Origin: Biomphalaria glabrata
Lineage: Eukaryota > Mollusca > Gastropoda > Planorbidae
Length of the DNA: 64,000 bases
Direction: 5' to 3'
Assembly (NCBI RefSeq): GCF_947242115.1
Contig: NC_074721.1
Location: forward strand, 38,605,254 to 38,669,253
Within the stretch, counting starts at the first letter, position 1. Every line of letters starts with the position of its first letter. The position numbers were made by a program, and so were the translations under genes. The notes beneath the pieces were generated by a model. It was given only the letters and a program-made list of their open reading frames with translations, had not been told where the DNA came from and ran no database searches. Shown here piece by piece: positions 1 through 11,460 of this stretch.

Positions 1-103
1 TATAAAGTAGGGCCCAAATTGTCTTAGAATTGAGAACATCTTAAATTGGCCTTATAGATTTCACTTTATATATGCACCATTTATCTTTCAACGAATACAA
101 ACA

Positions 104-216
104 CACACATACATACATACACACAAACACACATGCATACACACATAGATACATGCATGCATGCATACATACATACATATATACATACATACACACATTA
201 ATACATACATTAATAT

Positions 217-247
<31 letters not shown>

Positions 248-258
248 AGCATACATAC
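104..258. repeat. CA/TACA microsatellite
   Basis: Mixed (CA)n and (TACA)n/(CATA)n runs with short TATA interruptions. Translations of this stretch are rich in His/Thr/Tyr or Cys/Val/Tyr only because of the simple repeat; there is no coding evidence. Confidence 0.95.
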
Positions 259-715
259 TGTTACGTCTCTCCTACTATCCAGGCTCTCTTCAACTGCACC
301 ACACGACACAACGAACTTAAAGAATCTCACAACTCAGGGCTCCAAAGTATCAGTCAGTTTAATTGCAAATACATTACAAACAATTAGCAACAACATTAAC
401 ACATTAACATCGTGCTGGTTCTCGCCTCGTACTGGTCACATTGCGAGGTAACGTGAAGTGAAGTGATTCTGACACACTCGCTCTTATATATATATATAGT
501 GTCTCTACTGGCCTCGAACCTTCTTGACCATTCCAGTTGATCACTTTCGCCGTGACTTGCGTGCGTAATATTTACGACGCTGGTCCTTGCCGAACTGGCG
601 TTTACTGTCACTGGTCACGGTTGTCCGCTCGTACTGCGCTGGACTGTGGCGATTTGGGTAGGCTAAAAACACACAGCACAACCCCCTATCTGTGTCACCA
701 CCAGGTTTACAACAA
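259..715. other. Non-repetitive stretch, nothing recognised
   Basis: More balanced base composition than its surroundings. Short ORFs on both strands have no recognisable domain, start context or splice support. Confidence 0.4.
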
Positions 716-800
716 TATATATATATATACATGCATACATACATGTATACATACATATATACATACATACACACATACATAAATACATACATACGTGTAA
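716..800. repeat. TA/CATA microsatellite
   Basis: A short (TA)n run followed by (CATA)n/(TACA)n, the same simple-sequence type as at 104-258. Confidence 0.9.
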
Positions 801-1394
801 CTTAGATATAGAAACATCCATTACACACACTGATAGACCTTTACCTTAGCTCGACCACTGGTCATAATAATGCAACATGATTTTTTTTACAATAATAATC
901 TACGACAATCAATTATACCGCAAAATCACCTGTAGTAGCCCAAGGCTCAGGTCGACATTGTTGAAATAGATGGCACTGCTTTGACCTGATCGAAATGTTA
1001 TGTTTCGACTGACGCCTGACTGAAATACCAGATTGCCGTTGTCTGTTAGAATCCTCGGTCTGAAAGGAAAATAAGTTTGTTAACAAAGGGACGTAAGTTG
1101 ATGGTCTGTGTTTATGTCTTTATAGAGTCCCCTTGCCTGCCGAGTACAGCAGCTAATATGTGAGTGATGCATGACTGATATGTATTGCTTCGCGTATGTT
1201 GCGAAAGTGAGATTGTATAAATTGAATTATATAATCACACTTTTTGTACTCAAAATAGGTGTAAAGCATATTTTTTAGGTAGATTTTAATATATATGCTG
1301 ATGTGTATGCATGCACATATAGACCCTCTTTAAACAGAACGAGATGTAACAAAGTTAGTTGATGTATTTAATATAGTAGCCTCCGCATGGTTAT
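801..1394. other. Intergenic, nothing recognised
   Basis: AT-rich single-copy-looking sequence with no ORF of note and no repeat family that I could match elsewhere in the window. Confidence 0.4.
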
Positions 1395-1975
1395 TCATCC
1401 TGTCTAGTAAAAAGGTTTTCCACGTTATTTCTCCCACACCTAATCTCCGATCAAGCTGAAATTTGGCACAATCAATAAAGAAAAAAGAATCAATTATTTA
1501 ATTAACTATTGGTAATTAATTATTTTGTTAGTAAAATAAGGGAAAGAATTAGTACTTTACAGATGTCGTGTTATAAGTTGAATTTACCGCTTTTATACTT
1601 TATAGTTTCAGCTTAAACGCTTGAAGCTAACAATAAATAACTATAAACTTTTATTATTTACATAAGCGATTCAATGGCACATCTGATTGTTTATGGGTTT
1701 GAGGAAACTTGAGGCAGCCTCGAGTTCGAATTTAGCTCTTTCAACTCTCTATATTTAAAAGCCATCACGGTTACATTAACAATTAAACTTCCCAACTGGT
1801 CCAGACAAGTGATAGGATCATTGTGTAGTGAGAAATATCAAAGCATGAAATTGAGTTAAACGAAAACAATTGGTAAAAAAATATTTCTAATCGCACAGAT
1901 GTATTACTGTTAATCTAAATATATTACAAATTTAATTACACATGACTGACCCAAAGTTATTGATACACAAAAAAT
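1395..1975 (+). repeat. Dispersed repeat family DR, near-complete copy
   Basis: Begins with the family head (GTCTAGTAAAAAGG, then a CACGTTATTTCTCCCAC-like segment) followed by GATCAAGCTGAAATTTGG, an AACTATTGGTAATTAATTA core and a GATGT..GTTATAAGTTGAATT segment. A central tRNA-like stretch (CTCGAGTTCGAATTT near 1720) may be a B-box. The tail contains CAACTGGTCCAGACAAGTGA and TTACAAATTTAATTACA. The same ordered modules recur about 18 times in the window. I cannot assign it to a known class. Confidence 0.75.
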
Positions 1976-2216
1976 AAATTATTTCTCTTACTGTCTCATT
2001 AGCACTGTACGTAATTAGGACTTGTATTGATTAATTTACTATCACTGGCTTGAAAGCTTTTGTGTGACGTAATGGGGAGTGTGAATGACCGCACGAGCCG
2101 CTTTCGAGTTTGTAATGGAGACCTCCCTGTTTACTTTCCCCCCGTCTCCGTCGTGTCCCACATGCTTTTACATTTTAAAATGTATAAACAGTAGACATTG
2201 TCACCGAAGGGGCATA

Positions 2217-2674
2217 CAGGGCCGGATTTAGGTATGTGCAAGTCCTAATGGAGGATTTTTGTGGAGGCCCCTACAATTTTTTAAATTTTAAATATTCATG
2301 TAAACTTGTATGCATGCACATATAGACCAATATTAAAACAAGATAAAATTAAATTAGTAGATGGAAGTACCACAATTATTTCTTAATAGAGAAGTTAAGA
2401 ATGATATATCTGAATGGTGCACTGTCATGTATACAATCCTTGACTAAACAAGCGTAGACTTCATAGTCATGAGATTTTTGTTAATAAGACTTCTTAGTCA
2501 TGAGATTTCCGCTAGCCGTAAGAATGCGAAGAAAAAAAAAAGGGAAAACAGCGTAACAGTTTCTGACCCGTCGAAATTTGGATCGGATATATTTTTATCT
2601 CTTTTGAGGAGGCCCATGTTTTGTCGACACCACGGGGCTGTAACCCCACCTGCCCTACCTTAAATCCGGCCCTG
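2217..2674. mobile_element. hAT-type MITE (CAGGGCCGG termini)
   Basis: Terminal inverted repeats CAGGGCCGGATTTAGGTA and TACCTTAAATCCGGCCCTG bound a 458-bp non-coding element. The flanks GGGGCATA (2209-2216) and GGAGCACA (2675-2682) agree at 6 of 8 bases, consistent with the 8-bp target duplication known for hAT elements. No transposase inside. Confidence 0.85.
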
Positions 2675-3339
2675 GGAGCACACATACCTCCTCATTACAC
2701 CTTTTATAGCTGCACCATTTCACTGTTATCCCACAAACATCCATCATAGAAACAAGAAGAATGTAAAAAATAAAACCACACTCACTGTTCTGACAGAATC
2801 TGCCTCTTGTGTCGTGTATCTGGACACGCCACTGGTAAAAGTGACGCCCATGTCGCCAAGAATATAAAAACATGGTTCCTGTACCCCCTCATGCCTAAAA
2901 TAAAAATGTATACCTCCACTGGTAAAAAAAAAATAATTTTGTTTTTAAATTTTTATATTTACACGGCATACATTGGCTTAGTAATTAGTTCCTCTTAGAC
3001 GACCTGGCCGTGCCAAGCCCGGGCCAATTTAATTTGAGGCTTGGCAGAGAAATCTCCGTGCTAGGTTGAAATATTCAGTGACACGCCACCTGCTGGAAAT
3101 AGAAAGTGTAGTGATTTACATATTGACACAGCAGTGATAAAGGTGTAAATAATGACAGTTAAGACTATCCTGTGAAGTCAAATAAACAAGACATAGTGGT
3201 ACAAAATTATAACACATACTTTCCCAATTATTCAAAATGAAGCAAACTTTACGAGAAACGCAATTTTAAGTTTTAAAAGTTTGTTTTTTGTTGTTTTTTT
3301 TTTTTTTTTGCAGAGATTGTACAATCAATTCGGTCTGTT
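2675..3339. other. Intergenic, nothing recognised
   Basis: AT-rich, with a poly-T run near 3285-3310. No convincing gene or repeat boundary. Confidence 0.4.
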
Positions 3340-3480
3340 TGTAAAAAACGTTATTTCTCCCTCACCCAATCTCGGATCAAGTTGTAATTGGACACAATTA
3401 TCTAGCATGTGTGATCAAATGTAATAAAACAATAATTAAAAAATAATAATTTAAACAAATAATAAGTATAAACAATTTCA
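3340..3480 (+). repeat. DR repeat, partial copy
   Basis: Carries AACGTTATTTCTCCCTCACC and CTCGGATCAAGTTG in the order seen in the other DR copies, then decays into AT-rich sequence with an A-run at 3522-3546. Confidence 0.65.
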
Positions 3481-3589
3481 AATAAAAAATTATAAGCTCG
3501 ACCTATCGATATCTTATCCTTTAAAAAAAAAAAAAAGAAAAAAAAACTGACGTGCTTTCTTAATGATGTCACAACTGTCTTAAAAGTAC

Positions 3590-4437
3590 CATGACTAGAT
3601 GGCGTTCGACAGCTGGAATCTCCTGGTTAATAACATCTTTGACTTGGCTAGCAGACGGCGTTGCACGTTGACACAGCGCGAGATAGGCGCGCGCTGTAAT
3701 TGGATACAGCCTTTGTCTCCTGTAATCAGTTGTTTTCTGTCAGACGTACATTCTTTATGGCGTGTTAGTTCAAGATGGCGCTCTCAACATGATCCTATCT
3801 CGGACACAGATAGCCTAATTGACCGAACGGTCATCCCAGACTGGTGTCTCGCTCTACCATCTCGTTGTGCCGAGTTGCGCACATTTCTGTCCTGTAAGGT
3901 CTTTCCAAATATTTGTGTGTGTCCGAAGCCAGTGCTAGATAAACACAAAATAAATCGAAGTTCAGATCTGTAGATCTGATATTAGACATTCACAACTTTC
4001 GGGTGTATATTAACATGTTATAGATTGACATGAAAATAAAGTGCATTTTTCAGAGCTTGCGATGCACGGGGGGGGGGGGGGGAGCAGATAGAGCACGAAG
4101 GCTAACGAGGATATTATGTGGCCAGCACATTGACCAACCGCCATAACTTTCCACAACTTATTTAAAGTACCTGCTTGATAGACTACAGAAATGTCGAATT
4201 CCCAGTCTTCATCAGAATCGGAGCCCGAGATATCTCGGTTTGCAAGGAAAGCGCGTTATAACTCACTTAGCCACCTCTACGTTACAATAGTTTGTTTTGT
4301 GCATTGAAAACTTTGAGATCTTAAGAGAGTTTCACAATAGAAGCTGGGGAGGGGAAGGAGCGAACTTATTATACACAATAAGAGAAAAACACATTTTTTG
4401 ACATCTCCCTTCCACTCAAATAGACACCTGTACATTT
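3590..4437. other. GC-richer island with short ORFs, unassigned
   Basis: This stretch is less AT-rich than its neighbours and holds an open frame at 3599-3973 (124 aa) with no recognised domain. It contains CAAGATGGCG (3771-3780), resembling a YY1/TISU start element, and a 38-codon Ser/Glu-rich ORF at 4191-4307 that starts well (cagaaATGtcg). A G-run lies near 4070-4082. It could be a decayed gene start or part of a transposon. No splice-linked continuation was found. Confidence 0.25.
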
Positions 4438-4439
4438 CT

Positions 4440-5306
4440 TATCACATCATCATTCTCTACTTTCTCCTTACATCTTCCTCACATCCTTCACACTCACCAC
4501 ACCCTCCACACATCCTCAACACATCCTTCTCACATCCTCCTCACCTCTTCCTCACATCCTCCACACATCATCCACACATCCTTCACATATCCTCTTCACT
4601 TCCTCCACATATCCTCCACACATCCTTCACACATCTTCTACATATCCTCTTCACTTCCTCCACACATCCTCCACACATCCTCCTCACTTTCTCCACACAT
4701 CCTCCTCACTTTCTCCACACATCCTCCTCACTTCCTTCACATATCCTCTACACTTCCTTCACATATCCTCTACACTTCCTCCACATATCCTCTACACTTC
4801 CTCCACATATCCTCTACACTTCCTCCACACATCCTCCACATATCCTCTACACTTCCTCCACACATCCTCCACATATCCTCTACACTTCCTCCACACATCC
4901 TCCACATATCCTCTACACTTTCTCCACACATCCTCCACATATCCTCTACACTTTCTCCACACATCCTCCACATATCCTCTACACTTCCTCCACACATCCT
5001 CCACATATCCTCTACACTTCCTCCACACATCCTCCACATATCCTCTACACTTCCTCCACACATCCTCCACATATCCTCTACACTTTCTCCACACATCCTC
5101 CACATATCCTCTGCACTTCCTCCACACATCCTCCACATATCCTCTACACTTCCTCCACACATCCTCCACATATCCTCTACACTTTCTCCACACATCCTCC
5201 TCACTTCCTTCACATATCCTCTACACTTCCTCCACATATCCTCTACACTTCCTCCACACATCCTCCACATATCCTCTACACTTCCTCCACACATCCTCCT
5301 CACATC
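4440..5306. repeat. 33-bp minisatellite, nearly G-free on + strand
   Basis: Tandem array built on variants of CCTCCACATATCC / TCTACACTTCC / TCCACACATCC blocks. The main period is 33 bp (11 codons), which is why long His/Pro/Ser/Thr ORFs appear on + and Trp/Arg/Gly/Glu ORFs on -. The left part (4440-4740) is more degenerate. The + strand is C/T/A with almost no G for about 850 bases. Not considered coding. Confidence 0.95.
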
Positions 5307-6039
5307 CTTTTTTGCGATTCTCCCATTTCATGAACTCACAAATATTAAATGTTGCGGTACCATTTGCGGTGAATCAAAAGAAGACGATTCAAGTTGGTCC
5401 AGCTGTGCTTTCCAAAAATTAAAATAACAATTTAAATATCTCACTGAAAATATTTTGTTTTCCTTACTAAAAAATATAGCAAAATCTTTGAGTCAGTTTC
5501 GGTCAGGGAAGGACAGTTCGTTCGGTTCGGTTCGTACCGATCAGTTTTAAAGTCCGGGTTCGGTTCGGTCGTAAGTGAGGTTCCAGTTCGGTTCGTTTTC
5601 TATCTCTAAGCTATATATATATATATCAATTGTATGTATACTATATTTATAAATATATGTACATGATAGAATTAAAGGGAGGTAATGAGAATCAACAATT
5701 AGTATTGTCTAAAAAAACAATTTTTATGCCTAATTATTAATGAATTTTTAAATTCTGAAACTACATGTACATTTACCCCTTTTCTGTTTTCATTCCTCTT
5801 ATGAAATTAAAAAACAACACACATTTAATAACATGAAAATGTTATTTAGACCTAAGTTGAATAACATTCATGAATTATTTATATATGGCTGCATTGCAAC
5901 TTTTATTTGGATTATGGCATTTCACATTTTATGTTAGCAATTTTTCACCCCCGAATTTTAATGGGGGAACCGATCTGTAAGAGACCTTTAAGTATACCTC
6001 CTACCATCATCAATTCCTTTTCCCATTCATCTAAGTCCA
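5307..6039. other. Intergenic with a TTCGG-rich tract
   Basis: Mostly AT-rich unassigned sequence. At about 5515-5600 there is a degenerate (GGTTC/TTCGG)n tract (TTCGTTCGGTTCGGTTCG) that recurs in similar form at 55185-55300. A short TA run lies near 5612-5625. Confidence 0.5.
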
Positions 6040-6175
6040 TATTAGTTAATAGTAGCAATTATACATAAAACACTGAACCATAATCTTCAAATACAAAAAC
6101 ACAATTTAATAAAATACTCAGAAAGACACAAAGATAGGGGCGCATTTCTTATCCCATATGCCAAGAAGATAAGAT
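6040..6175 (+). mobile_element. LINE 3' coding tail fragment (CR1/Jockey-like)
   Basis: Translates to pieces such as NLIKYSERHKDRG followed by IPYAK, matching the C-terminal end of the LINE copy at 40640-41010 (IKYSERHKDKGTFLVPYAR). It is a 5'-truncated fragment that ends in an AAGATAAGATAG stretch like the other copies. Confidence 0.75.
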
Positions 6176-6695
6176 AGTTGGATCATACCATTACATCATG
6201 TGCTGTATATCCTGTACTCTGCCCTGGCAAAGTCTCGACATAGATGGATCACAGCGTTTAACAATAATTCCTGACGTAAAATAAGATGGGGAGGGGTGGA
6301 TCATTCAGATCCCATTTACCTGCAAAGCGTCATGATTAAAAGCCCACAACCTGGTCCCGTCTGTTCGCTTGATAACATCAAATGTCTCTTTGGACAAAGG
6401 GAGAAATAAACATCGACTAGATCCATTGCCGCGACGTCCTTTCGCTATTATTATAAACTTAACACATTGGGGCTGGACCAATAGTCAAAGAAGGCCCAAA
6501 CACTGGCCTGCAACGTCCCAACCTGTGGGCAAGATAGACCAATAATATATATATTGGTCACGCCAGAGGCCTGTACGAAGCTATTGCGCTACCAAGTGCT
6601 CGAAAAATCGATGCTAATATGAAAATAAGAAACTGCTCTGTAATTCAAACTGTCATCAAAGTTTAACCTGTTGAACCAAGTAATGATACAAAGAC
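6176..6695. other. Unassigned; possible LINE scrap
   Basis: Around 6550-6610 the + strand reads GHARGLYEAIALPS, vaguely like the region just before the reverse transcriptase of RTE-type LINEs. The match is short and weak. The rest shows no recognisable feature. Confidence 0.25.
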
Positions 6696-6871
6696 ATCAT
6701 CTGTACATATAATTCTCTACGTCGCCCTACCATGCGAGACACTACGAACGCACGCCGACTCTCTAACCCTCCTCCTGCCCGCACCCGCCCACCCCATTTG
6801 GACAGCTGTGTCTTTCAGGACGTGTTCTTCCGTCATCAAATAGAGTATGCTACGCCGCGGGTCGGCTAGTT
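6696..6871 (-). repeat. ACTAG repeat, minus-oriented copy
   Basis: On the minus strand it begins ACTAGCCGACCCGCGGCG, continues with a GTAGCATAC motif, and ends near a GAGAATTATATGTACAGAT motif. The same start and end modules occur at 10408-11137 and 58166-58605. Class unknown. Confidence 0.6.
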
Positions 6872-7445
6872 TTATATAACAATTTAATGTGACAGATTTT
6901 GTCTGATTGAATTTATCGTGTTATTATATTATCATGACGGTACACAAAAAAGGAAATCTCATTACCATTGTCTACTGACTTTGGATGACCAAATCGCGAA
7001 ATGGTTGGTCATTTCGTATATTGGCCGGTCATGACTGGCCAGTTCCCGAAAAGGCTGCAACATACATTTCTATACCGGTAAAGATTCAACTTATTTTTAG
7101 AATTATTTTTTTTTTTACAAAATTTTAAAATTCCACCTCAGTAACGTTTTAGGATATCAGAATCGACAATTTCCACACTGCACTAAATTTATTAAAAACT
7201 AATTTTAATAATCATTTATTCTCGGTATATTTATTTTGATAAAGGCTGTGAAATTTTCTACACTAGCACATATACCTCTAACATTTATATTTCATTCAAC
7301 CTTTAAATTAGAAACACACATCTTTTATTCACAACCTCCATAACCAACAAATACTTTTATATACCAAATACGAAAATTCTTCATAATTAAAATTTTGCTT
7401 CTCCAGCGATGGGTCCTTAGTAATGGATGTGTTCTGCTTATGTCA
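6872..7445. other. Intergenic, nothing recognised
   Basis: AT-rich, with a small GGTCATTTCG/TGGCCGGTCATGACTGGCC palindromic patch near 7000-7045. No gene or repeat family identified. Confidence 0.4.
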
Positions 7446-7600
7446 TTGGTGACAACATAAAAAATATATATATAACCAATATGTTAAATAGTTATTGGTA
7501 ATTAATTATATCGAATAAGGGAGAATGTCGATACATTTCATGTGTCGTTATAAGTTGGCTTAGTTCCCTTTATATTTTGTGTAGAAAAATAGGTAGTGAC
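7446..7600 (+). repeat. DR repeat, partial copy
   Basis: Core and right-hand modules only (ATAGTTATTGGTAATTAATTA, then a GTCGTTATAAGTTGGCTTAG segment). Confidence 0.6.
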
Positions 7601-7617
7601 TTAAAATAATAAAACTA

Positions 7618-7792
7618 ACATGTGGCCAGCATAGCGACCAACCGCCATTTCTTTATTAAAAAACAGTCAGCTGCGCATTTGAGTATGGTGGACTGCTAAA
7701 ATTCAATATCCCCGTTTTTCGCCGAGATTCGAAAGCAGGACCACAGGTTCGGAAGCCAAGCGCTTAACCACTCAGCCACCGCGCCACTCTTC
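7618..7792 (-). mobile_element. SINE-A (tRNA-derived), truncated copy
   Basis: Read on the minus strand it starts with the tRNA-like head (GTGGCTGAGTGGTTAAGCGC A-box region; GGTTCG B-box-like motif nearby) and runs to TTGGTCGCTATGCTGGCCACA. It is one of about 12 copies of the family. Confidence 0.85.
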
Positions 7793-8164
7793 AACTCAAC
7801 CATAAACTCCTTGCACAATTATAACAATAGCTGCACTGACATATATTATTATTGAATAACTAAAAATCAGTAAAGTTAGTGACAAATAATAAAGGAATCA
7901 GAAAATACTGAACCAAGAACACTGAAATAATCACGTGACGCCTATAATTAGCTCCACGTTCTATATATAGTCTCGCACAAGGACTTTTCCGGTTTGTCTA
8001 CGTCACAGCTAGAATCTAGTACCTTGTTCATTTTGATTACACTTCTGTCATGACCTTCTATCTAGCTCTAATTAAATATTCCTAAATTACTTTTTTTTTA
8101 CGTCAATACATTTTTCTAGATTATTTCTTTAGAAGTTTTTTTCCCCTTTTTACACACGAACCCA
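7793..8164. other. Intergenic, nothing recognised
   Basis: AT-rich spacer between two SINE copies. No ORF, repeat or signal I can support. Confidence 0.4.
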
Positions 8165-8425
8165 AGGGGGCGCGTGGGCTGAGCGGTAAAGCGCTTGGGT
8201 TCCAAACCTGCTCCGGGTGAAGACTGGGATTTTTTTTTGTTTTTATTTCGGGATCTTCGGGCGCCTCTGAGTCCACCCAGCTCTAATCGGTACCTGATAT
8301 TAGTTTGGGAAAAGTATAGGCGGTTGGTAGTTGTGCTGGCCACATGATACCGTAGTTAACCGAAGGCCACGGAAACAGATCATTTGCCCTATAGACCACA
8401 AGGTCTGAAATGGGAAATTTTTATT
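8165..8425 (+). mobile_element. SINE-A (tRNA-derived), full-length copy
   Basis: Head GGGGGCGCGTGGGCTGAGCG with A-box-like TGGGCTGAGCGG, followed by GTGAAGACTGGGAT, the body CCACCCAGCTCTAATCGGTA, GTTGTGCTGGCCACATGA, and tail ACCACAAGGTCTGAAATGGG. This is the most complete + copy and useful as a family reference. Head followed by an unrelated body is the usual tRNA-SINE design. Confidence 0.9.
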
Positions 8426-9269
8426 TTTTTTTACACGCACCCAAACTGATTTAATAACCAGGTCAGATCTCCTCTCCTGGTTTGCGCACTAAGGCGTGAG
8501 AACCCCTTTCTCTTGCTTGGCTTGAAGCACTGTCTTTCTCTTCTGGCTTGCATTAACAAATTGAATTTCTTTCTAAAAGTACTATTTTAAAATCCAATTA
8601 ATAGCGTATCCTCAAATTCATATACTACGTGTAGTCGTGTACTTTTAGTTTAATAAATAATGAAAAAATTTTCTGAATTTAGCTGCATTACTTAATCAAG
8701 TTTAAAAAACACCTCAATTTAATAAAGCGGAATGCTCTTAGAAAGATATAAATAAGTAACATAAAATAATTATATATATTTGGCTATATTTCAACGTTTT
8801 GTTAATTAAAAACGGGCCTGCAATTATGAACAGTTTCATCCGTAAAAATATCTATACATCGTTAGTCTGCAACAGTAAACATAGGTCACATAGGTCAATC
8901 CAGTGATCGTCAGTATGGACAGTATATGAATAATGTAAACGTTAATATTTGTGTTAACCGTGAACTTACCTTTGTTAGTGTCTGACGTATTGTTGGCAAT
9001 GTATTCTCTTCAGTGCTCAACAAAATGGAAATACAACCCACTAATTCGTGGGACAGTTTTAACTTGATAAAAAGTATATATTGTGTCTGGTTAAACTCGT
9101 CACCCATTAAGATTCTCAAATTGCAATGTACATACCATTTAATAGCCGCAAACACACCTTACAACTTCCGTATAAATCAATTTGAATGTGTTGAATTTAC
9201 TGTAACTTGCAAAAGGCCAGCATATTTGGTCATACTGTTTTTTAACAAAACTTCTTACACGCTAAAAAA
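8426..9269. other. Intergenic, nothing recognised
   Basis: AT-rich. The ORFs on either strand (8910-9155 minus, 9013-9339 plus) have no recognisable domain, and the latter runs into the minisatellite. Confidence 0.4.
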
Positions 9270-9888
9270 ATTTACAGGCCTAGCGGATCTCTGTGACTTT
9301 ATGATAAGCCTACATTACCGAGCAAGAGGATCTCTATGACCTTATGATGAGCCCACCTTATCGAACAAGCGGATCTCTGTGACTTTATGATAAGCCCACC
9401 TTACCAAACAAGTTGATCTCTATGACCTTATGATAAGCCCACCTTACCAAACAAGCTGATCTCTATGACCTTATGATAAGCTCACTTTACCGAACAAGCG
9501 AATCTGTATGACGTTATGATAAGCCCACCTTACCGAACATGCGGATGCCCCTGTGACTTTATGATAAGCCCACCTTACCGAACAAGCGGATTTGTATGAC
9601 TTTATGATAAGCTCACCTTACCGAACAAGCGGATCTCTATGACTTTATGATAAGTCCAGTTTACCGAAGAAGCGGATCTGTATGACTTTATGATAAGCCC
9701 ACCTTACCGAACAAGCGGATCTCTATGACTTTATGATAAGCCCACCTTACCGAAAAGCTGATCTGTATGACTTTATGATAAGCCCACATTACCGAACTAG
9801 CGGATCTCTATGACTTTATGATAAGCCCACCTTACCGAGCAAGCGGATCCCTATGACTTTATGATGAGCCCACCTTACCGAACAAGGC
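9270..9888. repeat. 43-bp minisatellite, about 14 copies
   Basis: Tandem units of the pattern CTTACCGAACAAGCGGATCT + CTATGACTTTATGATAAGCC + CAC (43 bp). Copies differ by point changes and small indels. No unique spacers, so not a CRISPR. Confidence 0.95.
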
Positions 9889-10407
9889 CCACCGGCCGGC
9901 CCAACAAGCATTTATCCAAGTGCCCATATAGCCAGTCCTGCCCCTGTTCGGATTAAGCTGAAAAATTTGTACTTATTTCTTTTACCTGACAACAAAGATA
10001 ATCAATTAAATATATATATAAACCAATTAACTAATTAACTTTCGGTAATTACTTATTTTGCATGGTATCTCGAAAAGGGAAATAAATTGCAATTCATTGT
10101 GGTGGTAGTATAAGCTGAATTAGTCCCCTTTATAAGTCACTGTTCTAAATTAAAACAAACAATATATAGCTATACAATCTTCGGCATTTATAAGTACCTC
10201 ACTAGCTGAGTGGCTAGCGCTTCTGCTTGAGTAGCCTTGAGCTGCGAGTTGGACTTCAGGTCTGTTTTGTTGTTGTTGTTTTTTTTTGCATTTTTTTAAA
10301 TTCTTTTAAAAACCAATTACTGGGTAAAATCAACCCAGATATCCCTTCCCCCTTTCTTTTTTGTTCCAACTGGTCGACATAAGTTATAGGATTGTAGCAC
10401 AATAGTC

Positions 10408-11137
10408 GACCGGCGACGTAGCATACACCGCTATTTTGCAGGGCCGGCCTTAGACCACTGCAACCTGCAGTGGGCCCCGCACTTTCATAGGTATGCAATA
10501 CCCGTAATTGTGGAATGTAGTCAAAGAAGTTTCTCGCGCCTCAAACTAATGAAGAATTACTTGAAGTCAACAATTCTCAAAGATAGATTGAAACATTTGG
10601 TAATTCTTGCTATTGAGGTTGATCTATGTAGAAAACAGAATTCTTATGATATACTGTATGACTTCGTTACACGCAAGGCTCGTAAAGTAGTTCTGTACAT
10701 AATAAAGAATGAATAGAATGCAAAGACGAATTTATTTTCTAATACAAACTCTTAATTTTCACTTATTATCCACTTCCCTACCCAAACTTGGCCCCACGAA
10801 ATCCCTTTCGCATAGGGCCCGACAACGGTTGAGTTCGGCCCTGCTATTTAGTGACGGGTGAATACAGAGTAGATTACTTGTTCTCCTCTCCCATCTTTTT
10901 TTCGCCGCTAAAACTACTTGGGATAGAAATAGAAAAGGTTGATCTTTCCATGACTTCTTGGTCACAACAGTTGTTCCGGCTCTGATATTTTGTGACGGGT
11001 GTGACTACTTGTTCTCCCCCACCCCCTTCCTCTTTTTTTTTTCGTAGGGTAACTCTAGTCCGACTTGCAGAAATAAAAGAGTGATCTTTCCTTTACTTCT
11101 CGTCCAAACTCTTGAGAGATGAAGAGAATTATATATA
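10408..11137 (+). repeat. ACTAG repeat, + copy, carrying an hAT MITE
   Basis: Starts (A)ATAGTCGACCGGCGACGTAG, runs through GTGACGGGTGAATACAG and an internally repeated GACGGGTGTGACTACTTG block, and ends GAGAATTATATATACAGATG. The matching copy at 58166-58605 shares start, middle (GGTAACTCTAG..CGACTTGC) and end. It sits inside a DR copy and is itself interrupted at 10439-10843. Confidence 0.65.
10439..10843. mobile_element. hAT-type MITE (CAGGGCCG termini)
   Basis: Termini CAGGGCCGGCCTTAGAC and GTTGAGTTCGGCCCTG. Flanking CTATTTTG (10431-10438) and CTATTTAG (10844-10851) match at 7 of 8 bases. 405 bp, non-coding. Confidence 0.85.
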
Positions 11138-11232
11138 CAGATGAGAAAGTGGAAGGCATGAAATAGAGGTAAACAAAAACAGTTGATAAAAGTATTATTA
11201 ATTGCGCAGGTTTATTTCTTGTAGGTCTAGAT

Positions 11233-11460
11233 CATAGACATAAATAAATATAGACTGGCCGATAATATGAAACGAAAATTTGTGACTTGCATTTCTGTGT
11301 ACTTTATTTATGTCTAGGAGTTTTGTTTAATCTCTAAGACTGAAGATCATGCAATTTTTCAATTTTTCAGAATTCGGAAATCCGACAACAATAGATATAC
11401 ATGTTTTCAAGTTACATGAAGTTATTTCCTTTTTCCAGTCTATATTTATTTGTGTCTATG
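11233..11460. mobile_element. MITE with CATAGACATAAATA termini, copy A
   Basis: About 26-bp terminal inverted repeats, starting CATAGACATAAATAAATATA and ending with the complement. Perfect 8-bp target duplication GTCTAGAT at 11225-11232 and 11461-11468. 228 bp. A second, longer copy in the opposite orientation is at 48943-49241. Superfamily not certain: the 8-bp duplication fits hAT, but the terminus is not the usual CAGNG. Confidence 0.9.

Noticed and set aside
4398-5333. 311-aa + ORF and 133-177-aa minus ORFs
   Set aside because: They are translations of the 33-bp minisatellite (His/Pro/Ser/Thr or Trp/Arg/Gly/Glu repeats) and exist only because the unit is a multiple of three.
8165-8230. 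Free-standing tRNA gene
   Set aside because: A- and B-box-like motifs belong to SINE-A, which continues into a non-tRNA body and recurs in about 12 copies. SINE-B heads (18698, 20894, 25683) were rejected for the same reason.
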